In this document: piece by piece, positions 1 through 12,520 of the stretch
How the letters are laid out: each line of letters starts with the position of its first letter
Position numbering within the stretch: position 1 is the stretch's first letter
DNA from: Drosophila miranda
Taxonomy: Eukaryota > Arthropoda > Insecta > Diptera > Drosophilidae
Length of the DNA stretch: 64,000 bases
Assembly (NCBI RefSeq): GCF_003369915.1
Contig: NC_046673.1
Location: 6,308,001-6,372,000 of the forward strand
Reading direction: 5' to 3'
Notes under the pieces: generated by a model
What the model saw: the letters and a program-made list of their open reading frames with translations, nothing else
The model's database searches: none
What the model was told of the DNA's origin: nothing
Program-made: the position numbers and the translations under genes

Positions 1-597
1 ATAGCTATTGAGAGCTGAGGCTCCCCAACTCACGATGGCAATGGGACAAGGAGAATGAGAATGAGAACGAGAACGAGAGCGAGAACATGACAGAGATGGG
101 GTGGGCAAGCTCTACGACTAATTGGCGTTGGGGGTTTTCATGTCGTTATTGCTCATCTTTTGTTGTACAATTTCTATTACATTAACTCGGAAACTCATGG
201 ACTGGACCGAGCCCCACACAGCACTCGGACTAGGTTGGTGTGCTATTGACACCATTGTGTTCGTGTTGCTCTTGCTGCCTCGCCAGGCTCCGTAAAGCAA
301 GCGCAGGAATGCGAATATACGAATATATGCCAAACCATTTTTATACACACACAAATTGGCTAAGCAAAACATCTCAGCGAAATCTCTTTTGTGTGCACAG
401 CTTTTCTGTGTAAAACGAATTCCAGGTCCACAATCTTTAGTGCGGCCTGCTCCAGTTTCAAGCGAGGAATGGCGAGCAAAAATTCTTACAGGGACTCAAT
501 TAGCAATCAGTGGACTGGACAGTGAAGGCAGGCCGAAAGATGGTGAAAGATCTAGTAGCCAACAGTTTTTTTTATGAATAATAGTTGCATGTATTAA

Positions 598-786
598 CCG
601 GTACTCGAAGAATATAGGGGTTTACTCGATTTGTAGCGGAACTGGATGTGTGTAACACACAGAAGAATCCATTTCCGACCCCATAAAGTGTATATATTCT
701 TAATCAGCATCAATAGCCGAGTCGATATAGCCATGTCTGTCTATCCGTTTGTCCATCAGTCCGTCCTGATCGTCACTTTAAGAGGT
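598..786 (+). repeat. DINE-1/INE-1 fragment (5' end)
   Basis: The diagnostic DINE-1 head is present in decayed form: a GTACTCGAAGAATATAGG start, then a 'tttccgaccccataaagt' block, 'tcttaatcagcatcaatagccga', and the gtctgtctatccg-type tail. Only the first ~190 bases remain and they carry many substitutions, so this is an old insertion. Confidence 0.75.
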
Positions 787-1261
787 AATACAGTATAGTA
801 TAGAATATTATAGTTAAGTAGTTTCAGCTCTGCTCAATGCTTCATTTTCCACTCATTCGAAATATCCCCTTTATCGAATATCTGATAATAATACATAAGA
901 GCCAGTGAGTTGCCAGAAAAGTGAACCATGGAACAAGCGAAGAGAAGGATTAAATGTAAAAAACTACAATAACTACATTTATATTTGAAAAAAATCTCTG
1001 ACAATCCTTTCTTTCAGTCTGCCCCTTCCTGCCCAGAGCTATCCATTTAAAGCAATCACTGAACACGATGGTTCATCATTAATTTTAATTGAACCAAACT
1101 ACAGTGATGGCCTGGATAGGATTGGATTACAGAGGCGTTTCGCTAATGAATGAACTGTAACCGAACCACTGATTAATATGTAACTTCACTCCTATTACAC
1201 ACTCTCAGGAGCATACGTATAGTACTAAATGCCATCTAAATAGATTTATAAATTTAAGCAC

Positions 1262-1372
1262 ATGTTAACTACACAAAGAGTATAGGGATATAGTAGTTTT
1301 GTAGTGGAGTGGATGTGTATAACAACCAGAAGCGGTTCGGACCCTTTTAGGTATAGAAATTCTTGTTTTTTT
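1262..1372 (+). repeat. DINE-1/INE-1 fragment, heavily decayed
   Basis: Short match to the head of the DINE-1 family: agagtatagggatatagtag, then a 'gtggatgtgtataac' block and a diverged 'cggacccttttaggtata' block. It is older than the near-complete copies elsewhere in the window. Confidence 0.5.
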
Positions 1373-3182
1373 TCGAGGTAATATCATACAAACTACCCTT
1401 GATTAGGGTTCATTATCGAATGAAATATTTCCAAATTGTAGATAGTGCTGCTCCATCTTTTGGAGAATATATTATAGTAGAGCTACATATGTGTGACACG
1501 CTACTGAAGGCTGCGATCAAACTGAGATGTTATTATTAATAATTTTAAGATCATTACTATGGCAGCTACTTACATATGTATGTATGTACATATATGGTAA
1601 TCGTTGCACCTTATGGAAATAGTTTCACTGAGCAAATTTTAAAAATGGTCGATCAACTATTGTTATTTATTATTTTCACTCATAATCAGATTGTATCCAT
1701 TTATAAATGGGAATTCTCGCTTCAAATTAGAATATGCAATTTCTCCACTACTGAATCACAATTTAATGCTAACGTAGAACTAACCTCAGTGAGAATGGCT
1801 AATTATATACTCAATCTATCCACACTTACAAAATATTTGATTACTTCTCATTAGTTTGTTAGTTTTTTTGGTTTTTTAGTTGTTTAGTTTTTTTTTTTAA
1901 TTTCTAAGTAATAGTGCTTTAAGGGGTATGGGGCTTATGGGGTTGTAAGGGGATTTTGTACATATTTATTTTCCCTTAATCATTATTTTTCTTAAAAATC
2001 AACTTCTTTATACTACTGCACACCACTATACTATGTCTAAGCAGAAAAGGTCGAAGGCCTGTACTCTTATAAATTCATGTAAATCACCCACACTTGTGTA
2101 AATTAAATATATCTCAGATAAAGTGTTCCTGATAAATAAATAAATAAAATATATATGTACGTGCGTTGGTTACCTGACCCATGACAACGGGTTTGCTATT
2201 TAAAAAATAGCCAACAAATAGAGGCATTAAATTAAATATGAAATGTCGCAGCAGAAAAGCTCCATGTGACGTTAGTTTCGCAGAGCAAGTTTCACGACCG
2301 ACGCGTCGCTGCAGTTCTGCGACCCATTCAAATGGTCTCACACATCTGTATATACATATGTACGTATGTACTCGTACGAGAATGTACGGCCGTTCGTACG
2401 GAGACAGGCACGAATATGCAAATGGCAATTAAGCCGAGCAACGGTAACCCAAATAATGATAAAGATTATATTTTGATACGGAGCCAAGTTGCTGTAAGCT
2501 GTAAATTCTAGCCCAAAAAAAAACCCGAGGGTTCGCGCACACTCCAGCTAAAGGAGGAGCTGAACTCCAGAAGCTCTCAGAATCTAGAGCAGAGCTGTTT
2601 TAAGCCAGCATCAGCTGGCCTGGGTGCGTATTCCGCACACTATCGGCTGAGCTGAAAGTCCGTCTGCTTCTACTTAACCTTTCTCTGAGCTTTTATAATA
2701 TCACAAGGAAATGATGTTATTCAATAGTTCGTTATTAAGGCAGTTGTATGATATTCTAGTGGTTCGGTTTTCACCAAATTTTGTGGGCTATGCACTAACA
2801 TGGGACGACAAAAATGATTACGATGGTTTGAATATCTTCAAAAACAAACATTTGCTTTTAGAAGAGCTTGTGAAAATATTTGTAAGGACAACGAAAAACG
2901 ATTTAAAAATTCATAAAATTCATAAATTCATTCTAAATTTTGAAAATATCTTTAGCTCTGTTCCGGCTCCTATTTGAACTATAGTGTGCGACAGGCCATA
3001 GCAATGATTAACTAGACGATCTTCAATTATCACATATGTACGTAAATATGTATGTGTATATATTAATTAGCCGTTACAGTATGTGTCCAGCCTCTCTGCG
3101 TGTGTGTAAACGATTAACTTTAACAATCAGCAAGCTAGATTGGTGTATGCCGGATAAAAGAATGAAAGCGCAACTGAGTTTT

Positions 3183-3548
3183 GATACCCGATACTCAAAG
3201 AGTATAGGGGTATATTAGATTTGTGTTGGAAGTAGATGTTTGTGACTCTTTTTTTCAGAATTTTGTAACGCCCCCTTCCACAATTTTAAAGATACGATAA
3301 ACCGAAGAAACAGAATCATAAAGAAAGACCTTATCTACCAGATTGCCAGAATCCGGCTTAGATCGTATCAATTTTATAGCCAGAAGGAACAAATGAATTT
3401 GCGCGTATTCCTTCTCTTTTCCACACTCTTCCTCGTGCAGTATGCCCCCTCTGTCGAGATAGCAACACACGTACGGACGGAGTATCGGGGAAAATGTAGA
3501 GCCGCGGCCCTAGCCGCGCGTGTTACAACGCTCCCGTTCGTTTTTGTT
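3183..3548 (+). repeat. DINE-1/INE-1 internally deleted copy
   Basis: The head (gatacccgatactcaaagag) joins after an internal deletion to the later modules (aaagatacgataaacc; gatcgtatcaattttatagcc). It ends with the family's tail, seen here as a decayed 'gtatcggggaaaatgtagag' and 'acaacgctcccgttcgttttt'. Both ends are present, so this is one deleted element. It lies downstream of the minus-strand gene at 3815-4480. Confidence 0.7.
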
Positions 3549-3814
3549 TGCATTTTGTGCGGGTACTACAATTACTTACAAGTATGTGCATATGTAGGTA
3601 TGTCTCTACATGATGAATACAATATTTTGACGACACTGGAGAGCTTAACTCATCGAATCTGTCGTACAGCTGCTCAGGTTTTGTGCTGATTTAAGGTACT
3701 AGCTTTAAATCGAATTTTAGGCGCTGCGCTCATATTTTACTTAAGTGTAGTTTTAATTTCTATTCCTGATATATTCCTGAGCGAGTCTGTCATCACTTGT
3801 AGGCAGTTACTCAC

Positions 3815-4480
3815 CTCTACAATACAACGCTGCACACACTCACGTGTGACGCGTTCCAGGACCACACGCTCATCGATTCCATCCTCTGGTAACTCTGGCA
3901 GCGCCGCTGTTGGCTTGTGTGCTGCCATTGGTTCTGGGACCGGTCGGGATATGCTGCTGATGGCAATGCCCTCCACAATGCTGGGGGGATCGGCTGTCGC
4001 GTGCTTGTGCCAAATGGCCACTTTCTCCACCACGTCACTGTCCAGCTTTGGCAACAGTCCCAGGCGGTCCTTGAACTCGTCTGGCAGGCCTGAGTAGTTG
4101 TGGTGCCGGCCATCTTGGGAGCGACACCCATCGCAGCAGATCGACAGCAGGATCAACAGTAGGAGATTGATAATCAGAATCGTGGATATGCCCCCATGTC
4201 CGTCCTGGCCGCTGGCCAACTGGCGACCCAGGCGCGCCAGCTGCTGGCGCAGGTCGAACTTGCTGCTCTGATGCTGGACGCTATGCTTTCTGTGGCATGT
4301 CGTCGATGTCGGGGTCGACTGCTGGTTGATGTGGGTGGTTGACGTCTTGGTGTTCACGTTCACAGCAATTTTGACATTGAAGCTGATGTTGAAACGTTTC
4401 CCCATCGGTTGACTAGTAGTCTTCTTCTGCTGCGACTGCTGCTGTGCCTGGTCTACATTCTGATGCCAAAACATAGTCAC
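3815..4480 (-). CDS. 5' coding exon of an unrecognised signal-anchored or secreted protein
   Basis: An open frame of 222 codons starts at ATG 4480 and ends at a strong splice donor (GAG|GTGAGT, donor at 3814-3813), so at least one more exon must lie at lower coordinates; I could not locate it. The first ~95 residues are Gln/Ser/Thr-rich. A strongly hydrophobic stretch follows at about residues 97-116 (TILIINLLLLILLSICC), acting as a signal anchor or late signal peptide. A C-terminal segment then carries Cys residues (RECVQRCIVE) next to the donor. That Cys pair suggests an extracellular disulphide domain continuing into the next exon. The family is unknown to me. GC-rich codon use across the frame, unlike the AT-rich flanks, supports real coding sequence. 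Confidence 0.65.
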
Positions 4481-7400
4481 TGATGTGGCAACGTGTGACC
4501 TTCACCTCAGGTTTGCTAGCTTTGTTTTGCTAGGCTGAGTGCTTGCTAATGTGCTTTTGTGGGTCAGGTTCTATTTTCTAGTCGTTCGCGCTTTTACTGT
4601 TGTTCTTGTTGTTGTTGTTGTTGCTGCTCGCTGTTGTTCGCTCTGCCAACTGGTATTCGCCGAAAACCGAAACTGAAAGGCAAACAAATAAGACAAAAGA
4701 GAAAGAGAGAAACAACATTAAAAATCAAATCTCAAAGTCAAAACCCGAATTCAATGGGCATGTAAAGTGCATTAGCTAATTTCCATTTTATGCAAATTAA
4801 AAGATTAAAAAACGCGCAAGTCTCCAAGTTCAGCGCACCGCATCGATTGATACCGAATTTTTTCTGTACAATCTTCCTAAATTTCTAACTAGGACCAAGT
4901 CTTCAACCGTGAATATTTTATTACGAATTTATTCTTTGCTTTGGTCTGAATATGGGCTTTTCCTTAATACATACAATATATATGTATGTCTAACGTCACG
5001 GTCGAAAACATTTAAAGGATATTTAAGTCAATTAATATGGGATTGATTTTCTTAAATTTGTTTTAATTAATAGATAGGTGATTCCGACTTTGTGGAAGAA
5101 CTTGTTCATATATCATTTTTCCAATAGAAGATTATAATAAAAGGAAATATGGTATTCAAATCAAACTTTATTATATTGTACCCGGCTGGGCGCCGATCGG
5201 AAGTCTGAGCAAATCGAATCTGCCAAATCATCGCCGGATTCGCAGTCGCCGCCGCATTAATCTGCTGACGCGGCTCACGCAGGGGTGTTGTGTTACGCAA
5301 GGGCTGTGTCCCAGCATTCTTCAACCCCGAGCTGTTGTTGGACTGCCTGGACATTGCCCGCAAGTACTTTTGCCGACGCTGCGCCTCTTGAGAGTTCTGT
5401 TACAAGAGGAGGCCCATGTAGCACTTGGTCCACTTGAAGATGTTTATGCCAGATCAGTAGCCAAATGCAGATGGCAAAGTACTAGTAATCTTGTTTTGTT
5501 ATACACTTAAAGCTTGTTAAAAATGTTGGATCTCTCTGTGAAAATGTCCATATCAAGAATATACGAGCTCACAAAACTGGTCCTAGCAATCTACATTGCA
5601 ACAGATTCGTTTCTGTATTGCAAAACGGTACAATAAGAGGGAATTTTGACCCCAAGTGAAGAACCAATGGCACCATCGCTCCTATGAAATCGAATACAAT
5701 ATACAAATCTAATATCTAATCTAATACGTTGTGCCGTTACGTTAATTTCCTACGACAAAATGTTAAAAAATCATAATGAAATAAAAATGAATCCATTCGT
5801 AAGTAGTAAGTGGATATCCATCCCTATATAAGCCACAAAAAAATACAATAGTCGAACGTACGGTTTAAAATGAATAGGCCAAAATATGGTGGTTTTTGAT
5901 GTTATGGTTATCAAATCTCTGCGAATCGGGTAGAACTATCTTTACATATTTGGTACATATATTGAAATAAACAAATAAACACTTTTCCTTTTTTTTATTA
6001 AAAATCCGCGGAGACATCTGACGTAAGTTACTGGCGTTACGTTACCCAATTTCGAGGTGATAAAAGTCTAACAATATACCGTTTGCCGAGGTTTGACCAG
6101 CTCTCTGAGATTTTTTTTAGATATGTTAAAGAGACTAAGAAAAAACTTTTATCAAGAATTATCCTTTTAATAGGTGGTAATAGTAGTAGTATATTACTAT
6201 ACAAAAACCGAAAAATACCGAAAAAGTTATGGCGGAAATTCCATAATAGGGTCGTAAGTTTTGTTTCATTCGAGTGATTTATCTATGTATGCAATAACAC
6301 ACAATAAATATTATAATATTGTAAGCTAACAATCGATAGCAATCAGCAATGTTTAACTGAAATTATGTTGAATAAAATATGAAGTTATTAAATTGAATCA
6401 TTTGAATTATATTCAATAAGTAGCATTAGCTTATGGGGGTTTTTTTCGCCAATCATTTTGAAATTGCTTTAAATCCTCCTACTTTATGTGTTCATATGTA
6501 TGTAAACATTTTGCATAGCCAAACTCGTTGTACGGTAGAACATGACAAAATAGATATACCCTTTCCAATAGGCAGAAGAGACGAAATGAAATCATTTCAT
6601 TAGCGGCAGCTCCAAGGTTCAACGAACGCTTTCCGAGGGCGAATTTGTGCAAGTGCAAGCCGATCAATATTCCAACATATTACTAACGATTCGCATCCAG
6701 GTTTCGGAACCTCCCCAGAACATTCTCATGGCATATCAAGCGACAAGTCTCAATTAACCCGGGCTAATGCATAGTCAATAAGTCACACGCCCTCTCAAAG
6801 CATCAAAGGGAAGGGCAATAACAAAATTATCCTCATTGATATGCAAACAGATTGAGTGGAGTGGAGTGGAGTCTGCTCTCCAGACGAAAATCAGCCACTG
6901 TTTGAAACTTCACAGAAAATAATAGTTAATTGCACTTTAATTTCATATTCACCAGGAAAACAACAGCGCTCATAAAATGATAAATAAATCGCATCGACAA
7001 ACACTCTCGCACACAGCACATAACAACAAAAAAAACGGGAGACAAAAAGGCGAAAATAAATTGAAAATAAATTGAATAAACCGCTAGAAACATTGAAAAT
7101 ATGAAAGATCACAGGAAATTAATTGCATAAAAGCTATTCGGAAAATGCACGCAAATTCCGTTCAGCGATTTTACATTAATTACTGTAATACTGCTGTATC
7201 AGGCCAAATTTTATTTTGAATCTTTGTTTCTGCCATACGACCGCCGACCGGCCGGGAGTCAAATTTTCACAATGTCACACAGCACATGCGTCCTACCCCA
7301 CATTTTGCTCAGCCTGCGGTGGAAGCTGTTCAGCGCAGTTGTCGCAGTTTAATTCAATTTATTGTTGATTTGAGCAGCTTAATTGCATTTTATTGCTGCA

Positions 7401-7850
7401 TCTATTTTCCCCAACTTAGCAGCAACTTCAAACTAGGGACAGGCAGGGCAGAGAGGGCCCCACTTACTAGGCGAGGCGTCAGCGCGCAGATGGTGATGAC
7501 TCACGGTACTTCTCAGTGGCGCGATCGGAACACAACTGTTTGACATGACGAGCAACATGCTTTAACCAGCCCAATCCACAGCAACACATACCCCAGCCCC
7601 AAGCCCGAGAACAACTCGCCGTCGCGCTGTTGAACCGAAGCAAGCCGCCCAACGGGCCGACCCGATCCGAGCCGCCCGCCGATCTTCTTCGCTTGTTTGC
7701 GGTGACGAAGAAACGATCGCGTCACGGTCAAGGCAACCCCTAAGCTTAAAAAACTGAACTTTGACAGAGATCTCTTCAGTTATTTTGCACCAGCAACACA
7801 TAGAACGCCTAAAGCATTTAATAACGGAGATGCAACAGAAAACGCTATAT
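4481..7850. other. Intergenic region with one possible small exon
   Basis: Mostly AT-rich with nothing recognisable. The exception is a GC-richer minus-strand segment at about 5170-5400, which reads as an open frame after a possible acceptor (TTGTAACAG) and contains SQEAQRRQKYLRAMSR followed by a Ser/Asn/Pro-rich stretch. No start, partner exon or family is evident, so I leave it as a candidate only. Sequence at 7560-7740 is also GC-rich but has no credible gene. Confidence 0.4.
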
Positions 7851-8970
7851 TTATACCCGATACTCAAAATTAATATTGGGGTATATTAGATTTGTGGTAA
7901 AAGTGGATGTGTGTAACGTCCAAAAGGAATCGTTTCCGACCCCATAAAGTATATATATTCTTGATCAGCATCAATAGCCGAGTCGATTGAGCCATGTCTG
8001 TCTGTCCGTCTGTCCGTCCGTCCGTCTGTCCGTCTGTCCGTCCCCTTCAGCGCCTAGTGCTCAAATACTATAAAAGCGAGAGCAACGATGTTTTGGATCC
8101 AGACTTCTGTGATATGTCACTGCTACAAGAATATTTCAAAACTTTGCCCCGCCCACTTCCGCCCCCACAAAGGGCGAAAATCTGTGGCATCCACAATTTC
8201 GACGATACGAGAAAACTAAAAAAGCAGAATCGTAGAAGATGACTATATCTTTTAGAGTGCAAAATCTGAACCAGATCGTATAATTATTATAGCCAGAATC
8301 AAGAAAACAATTTCATTTTTTCTCGCCCTGTCTCTCTCTAACACACACGTAGCATAGGCGGCTTTGCTTAGAGTAAAACATTAGCGCCTAGATCTCAGAG
8401 ACTATAAAAGCTAGAGCAACCAAATTTGGTATCCACACTCCTAATATATCGGACCGAGACGAGTTTGTTTCAAAATTTCGCCACACCCCCTTCCGCCCCC
8501 GCAAAGGATGAAAATCTGGGGATATTCACAAATCTCAAAGACTATTAAGGCTAGAGTAACCAAATTTGGTATCCGCACTCCTGTTAGATCTCACTATAAA
8601 ACGTATATATCAAAATTTCGCCCCACCGCCTTCCGCCCCCACAAAGGACGAAAATCTGTTGCATCCACAATATTGAGGATACGAGAAAACTAAAAACGCA
8701 GAATCATAGATAATGATCATATATATCAGATTGCTGAATCTGGATCAGATCAGATCATTTTTATAGCCAAAAGGAACAAATCAATTTTCACTGGCTACGC
8801 AGCACCCGACGTCACGCTCAGACTGATTTTCTGTCTCTCTCGCACGCACTCCTTGTCGTGTCGTTTAATATTAGCGGCGTCTGCCGGAGGAGAGCCATAC
8901 TGACTTAGTATCGGGTATAACTGTAGAGTTGCGGTCTCCGCAGCAACTCACAACGTTCCCCCTCGTTTTT
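7851..8970 (+). mobile_element. Near-complete DINE-1/INE-1-type (Helitron-like) element, copy A
   Basis: It starts with TATACCCGATACTCAAAA and ends with AGTATCGGGTATAA, an internal stem, and caacgttccccctcgttttt. TATACCCGATACT is therefore repeated in inverted form near the two ends. The 'accccataaagtatatatat' and 'gatcagcatcaatagccga' blocks and the (gtctgtccg)n run are diagnostic of the Drosophila DINE-1 family. The body holds three imperfect copies of a module containing 'ttccgcccccacaaagg' and 'gaaaatctg'. It encodes no protein of its own; open frames inside are accidental. Confidence 0.85.
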
Positions 8971-9029
8971 GACTCGAGAGGATTGCTAGATTCCGTAGGT
9001 GGAATAGGATCTCAGGGGGTTTTATTTTT

Positions 9030-9126
9030 CTTATCTTTCTTTTGGAGTTCAAGCGCAACAATGAGAAAAATGACTGTTGTTCTCATTTTTCTCATTGTTG
9101 CGCTTGAATTCCAAAAGAAAGATAAG
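9030..9126. repeat. Long near-perfect inverted repeat (hairpin)
   Basis: Two 44-base arms (9030-9073 and 9083-9126) are complementary except for one G/T position, which would be a G-U pair in RNA, and they flank a 9-base loop (ctgttgttc). The arms contain 'tcaagcgcaacaatgag' and its complement. A transcript from either strand would fold into a stem like that of a pre-miRNA or hpRNA precursor. It lies 60 bases past the end of DINE-1 copy A and could instead be a transposon end. Confidence 0.9.
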
Positions 9127-9597
9127 AAGTTTGTATTTTGTTTATTTCATTTCATTCATGATGGATCAAAGAAGAATAGGATAGTATTGGGTTACACCAA
9201 AAACTACTATAATATTTTGTCACTCGCCGCTTTTGATTTTTAAACAACAAAAATACGACTTTTTTGCTCGCATATGGTTTTTTTGTTGCGATTGTATCTG
9301 ACTGGTTTCGCTAATTTTAATCTGATTGAGAAATATGTATATTTCAGCCATTCTGCAATTGGCAAGTGTGATACATTTTTTAGGTGTTTTTAAAAAACTC
9401 ATTGGGTAGTACAAGGATTTCCTTCACTAGGCAATCAGATCTGTAGTCCAGATCTTCAGCCGGATGTGTTCAAAATTATGCACATTTTTCTCCGTATATG
9501 TACATATATATGTACATTTATCTATGTATAATCAAAATATTTATGTGGCCTATCCAATATATTTTATTCATAAATATACATACGTAAGCGGATCCGA

Positions 9598-9765
9598 TCA
9601 GAGAGGGAAACCCATACAGAGGGACCACGACCGCTAGCTATGTTCTAATGTTAATCTTGCACTCCGTTTATCCACTTGCTACATCATAAATTATTTGATT
9701 CGAATTGTTAAATATTTGTTTCTACATTTCCGCTTCCAATTCGTTTGTCCTTTTTGCTCATTAAA
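9598..9765 (+). repeat. Dispersed repeat shared with 21755-21880
   Basis: The segment with 'accacgaccgctagctatgtt', 'taatgttaatcttgcactccg' and 'ttgtttctacatttccgcttcca' recurs in slightly diverged form near 21760-21880, in the same orientation. The second copy runs straight into a DINE-1 fragment, so this may be a DINE-1 subfamily module. Confidence 0.6.
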
Positions 9766-10179
9766 GGGGAAGTATAAACACAACATTTTTTTGTCTCTGA
9801 GATCTAGGCGCTCATCGGGATGGACATAAGAGTTTTGTTTATTTAAATTGTATGCACTTTTAGGTGGAATAATTCAGTAAAATTCATTATTCAATACATA
9901 AACTGTTTAAAAAAAGAAATGTATGTTTCAAACAATATATTTTAGGCACCTTTGACTTCTGAATATGTAAATAGGTAAATTATGCTTAAAAGCCCAACCC
10001 GTAGCTATGAGCAACTTGGCTTCTGGACCGATTTAAGCTGATAAGCTGGATACTCGAAGCTAAATATTATATATTGTAGGATACCTGGGTATCTAATTTT
10101 TTTTAGATTACAGGTTAAAACAGGCCTTACTTGAAATCAAGGATGGAAAAACTATTATTATGTTATAATTTATTATCGG

Positions 10180-11090
10180 AATGAAGACAGGTGCTTCGGG
10201 TTCAAGGCTTGCCCTTACTCCGAGGCGGCTGTGCTTAATGCCCTAGGATAAAGGGGGCTACGAGCGAACCCTTACCCGTCATAACTGTACAACTGTGCGA
10301 GTATACTCTCCCCGTGAGGTCGGCTGGAAACGGGTCTTGGTAAAGTCATGTCTCTGCCATGGATGCCGGCTAATGATAGTCGGCCGGAGGGAAGAAAACT
10401 CCCAGTGAAATTAAAACAAACCCGAGGGGACACTGGGTCATGACCAACCTGACCCTCCTGCACACAAGCCCCTCCGTGAGCTCATCGCAGACTGCGAGGT
10501 CAAGGACATCGGAATAATTATAGGATGCGAAGCCAATGCACATCGCTGTCAGCGTTGAAGCACTGTCACTAATGAACGGGGTGAGTACCTTTCCAGTTAC
10601 CTACTGACCACTAAGATGGTAATTTTAATCCAGTGAAATGATCCCACTCTTAGTGCCAAGAATTGTACGGAAGTCATGGACCTTACACTTGCCTCTCACC
10701 AGATACAGAGGAACATAAGATCCTGAAGGCAATTGTATTCTCCTTCCCTCTACCGAGTTCCAGTTCAATTCCGGAATGTCAAGCGGACAAACGGTTGTCG
10801 TTGTTGAGATCACTTGAGCAGTATTCTCCCTGAATCCCCACTAATGAGGAGTTTTACAGAAGGTTACGACCGGAAAAACCAGAGTCCAGAAAAAACCTAA
10901 ATGGTGGACTCCGAAAGTAAGGAAAGTTTGGAAAAGCTCTTCAACAGATAGAAAGCTCTTAGAGCTCGTGCAAACTGTAGTTGAAAGCGGAGCTGGAATC
11001 CGAGCTGATCTGAGAGCTTATTGCAGGCAGAATCTGCTGGCAGGTGCATACCTTGTCGGTTGAGCTGAAAGATGATCTGATAGCTATGTT
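10180..11090 (+). mobile_element. Decayed non-LTR retrotransposon, endonuclease region
   Basis: Plus-strand translation at about 10480-10560 gives ELIADCEVKDIGIIIGCEAN followed by AH, the 'G(C/D)xNAH' core of the apurinic-like endonuclease of jockey/R1-type LINEs. Next come ERGEY and, at 10620-10720, a segment with MDLTLAS, which fits the family's conserved 'DLTL' stretch. At about 10870-11070 the frame has TTGKTRVQ and KPKWWTP, matching the linker before the reverse transcriptase. Several stops and frame changes break it. No 3' half or poly(A) end is evident. Confidence 0.6.
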
Positions 11091-11221
11091 TCTACATATT
11101 AAACAATTATTTGAGCTTAAGAACTATCTCAACGAAATGCAGCAGCATATGTATATGTAGGTATATTTTATAACTTTGCCAATCACTTGTTGGAATGGAA
11201 TGGAACATCTGTTTTTATATA

Positions 11222-12342
11222 AACGAGGGGGAACGTAGTGAGTTGCTGCGGAGACCGCAACTCTACATTTATACCCGATACTAAGTCAGTATGGCTCTCC
11301 TCCGGCAGACGCCGCTAATATTGAACGACACGACAAAGAGTGCGTGCGAGAGAGACAGAAAATCAGTCAGAACGTGACGTCGGGCGCTGCGTAGCCACTG
11401 CAAAATTGATTTGTTCTTTTTGGCTATAAAAATGATCCGATCTGATACAGATTCAGCAATCTGATAGATATGGTCATTCTCTATGTTTCTGCGTTTTTAG
11501 TTTTCTCGAATCTGCAATATTGTGGATGCAACAGATTTTCGTCTTTTGTGGGGGCGGAAGGGGGTGTGGCTACATTTTGAGATATACGTTTTATATCGAG
11601 ATCTAACCGAAGTGCGGATTAGATTACTCTAGCCTTAATAGTCTCTGAGATTGGTGGATGCCCCAGATTTTCGTCCTTTGCGGGGGCGAAAGGGGGTGTG
11701 GCGAAATTTGGACACGAAACGGTCAAGGTCCGATATCACAGGAGTGTGGATACCAAATTTGGTTGCTCTGGCTCTTATAGGTTCTGAGATCCTTGAACTC
11801 ATATTTTGCAATTGGCAAAACCGACCATGAAACCTGTGTGTTAGAGAGAGACAGAGCGAGAAAGAATGAAATTGTTTTCTTGATTCTGGCTATAATAATT
11901 ATACGATCTGGTTCAGATTTTGCACTCTAGAAGATATAGTCATCTTCTACGATTCTGCGTTTTTAGTTTTTTCGTATCGTCGAAATTGTGGATGCCACAG
12001 ATTTTCGCCCTTTGTGGGGGCGGAAGTGGGCGGGGCAAAGTTTTGAAATATTTTTGTAGCAGTGACATATCATAGAAGTCTGGGTCCAAAACATCGTTGC
12101 TCTAGCTCTTATAGTCTTTGAGCACTAGGCGCTGAAGGGGACGGACAGACGGACGGACGGACGGACGGACAGACGGACAGACGGACAGACAGACAGGGCT
12201 CAATCGACTCGGCTATTGATGCTGATCAAGAATATATATACTTTATGGGGTCGGAAACGATTCCTTCTGGAAGTTACACACATCCACTTTTACCACAAAT
12301 CTAATATACCCCAATACTCATTTTGAGTATCGGGTATAAAAA
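11222..12342 (-). mobile_element. Near-complete DINE-1/INE-1-type element, copy B
   Basis: Inverted relative to copy A. It begins on the plus strand with aaacgagggggaacgtagtg and ends with gagtatcgggtataaaaa. It has the full set of modules, including the (acggacagacgg)n run near 12140-12200. Module by module it is very similar to copies A, F, G and H, so the family was active fairly recently. Confidence 0.85.
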
Positions 12343-12520
12343 GGTCGGGTTGGAACTCACAAGAGTCTGGATACAACATTTCGTTGATCTAGCCTTTATG
12401 CTCTCTGAGAACTAGGCGTCAAAAAAGACGGACAGACAGACTCGGCTTTTGATGCTGATATTACACACATCCACTTTCACCCAAATCTAATATACCCCTA
12501 TAATCTTCGAGTACCGGGTA
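12343..12520 (-). repeat. DINE-1 fragment next to copy B
   Basis: Directly after copy B comes a second, decayed head region in the same orientation ('agaactaggcg', 'gacggacagacagactcggc', 'tctaatatacccctat', 'gagtaccgggta'). It is either a nested insertion or a tandem pair. Confidence 0.65.

Larger units (their letters stand above)
1..3730. other. AT-rich intergenic stretch with repeat relics
   Basis: No convincing gene is visible. The stretch contains TA/ATG-rich simple sequence (for example around 1575-1600 and 2340-2400) and three decayed DINE-1 fragments, listed separately. Open frames here are short, have no recognisable domain and overlap repeats. A GC-richer patch at 2520-2680 shows no motif I recognise. 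Confidence 0.6.
8971..11221. other. Intergenic region with hairpin, dispersed repeat and retrotransposon relic
   Basis: No intact gene. It contains the hairpin at 9030-9126, a dispersed repeat at 9598-9765 and a decayed non-LTR element at 10180-11090, each listed separately. The remainder is AT-rich. Confidence 0.6.

Noticed and set aside
2711-2977. 88-codon plus-strand open frame
   Set aside because: Lys/Asn/Ile-rich and without a recognisable motif; not enough to call a gene.
8010-8045. (gtctgtccg)n runs that resemble a short CRISPR-like or satellite array
   Set aside because: This is the standard internal run of the DINE-1 family and varies in length between copies; no spacers are present.
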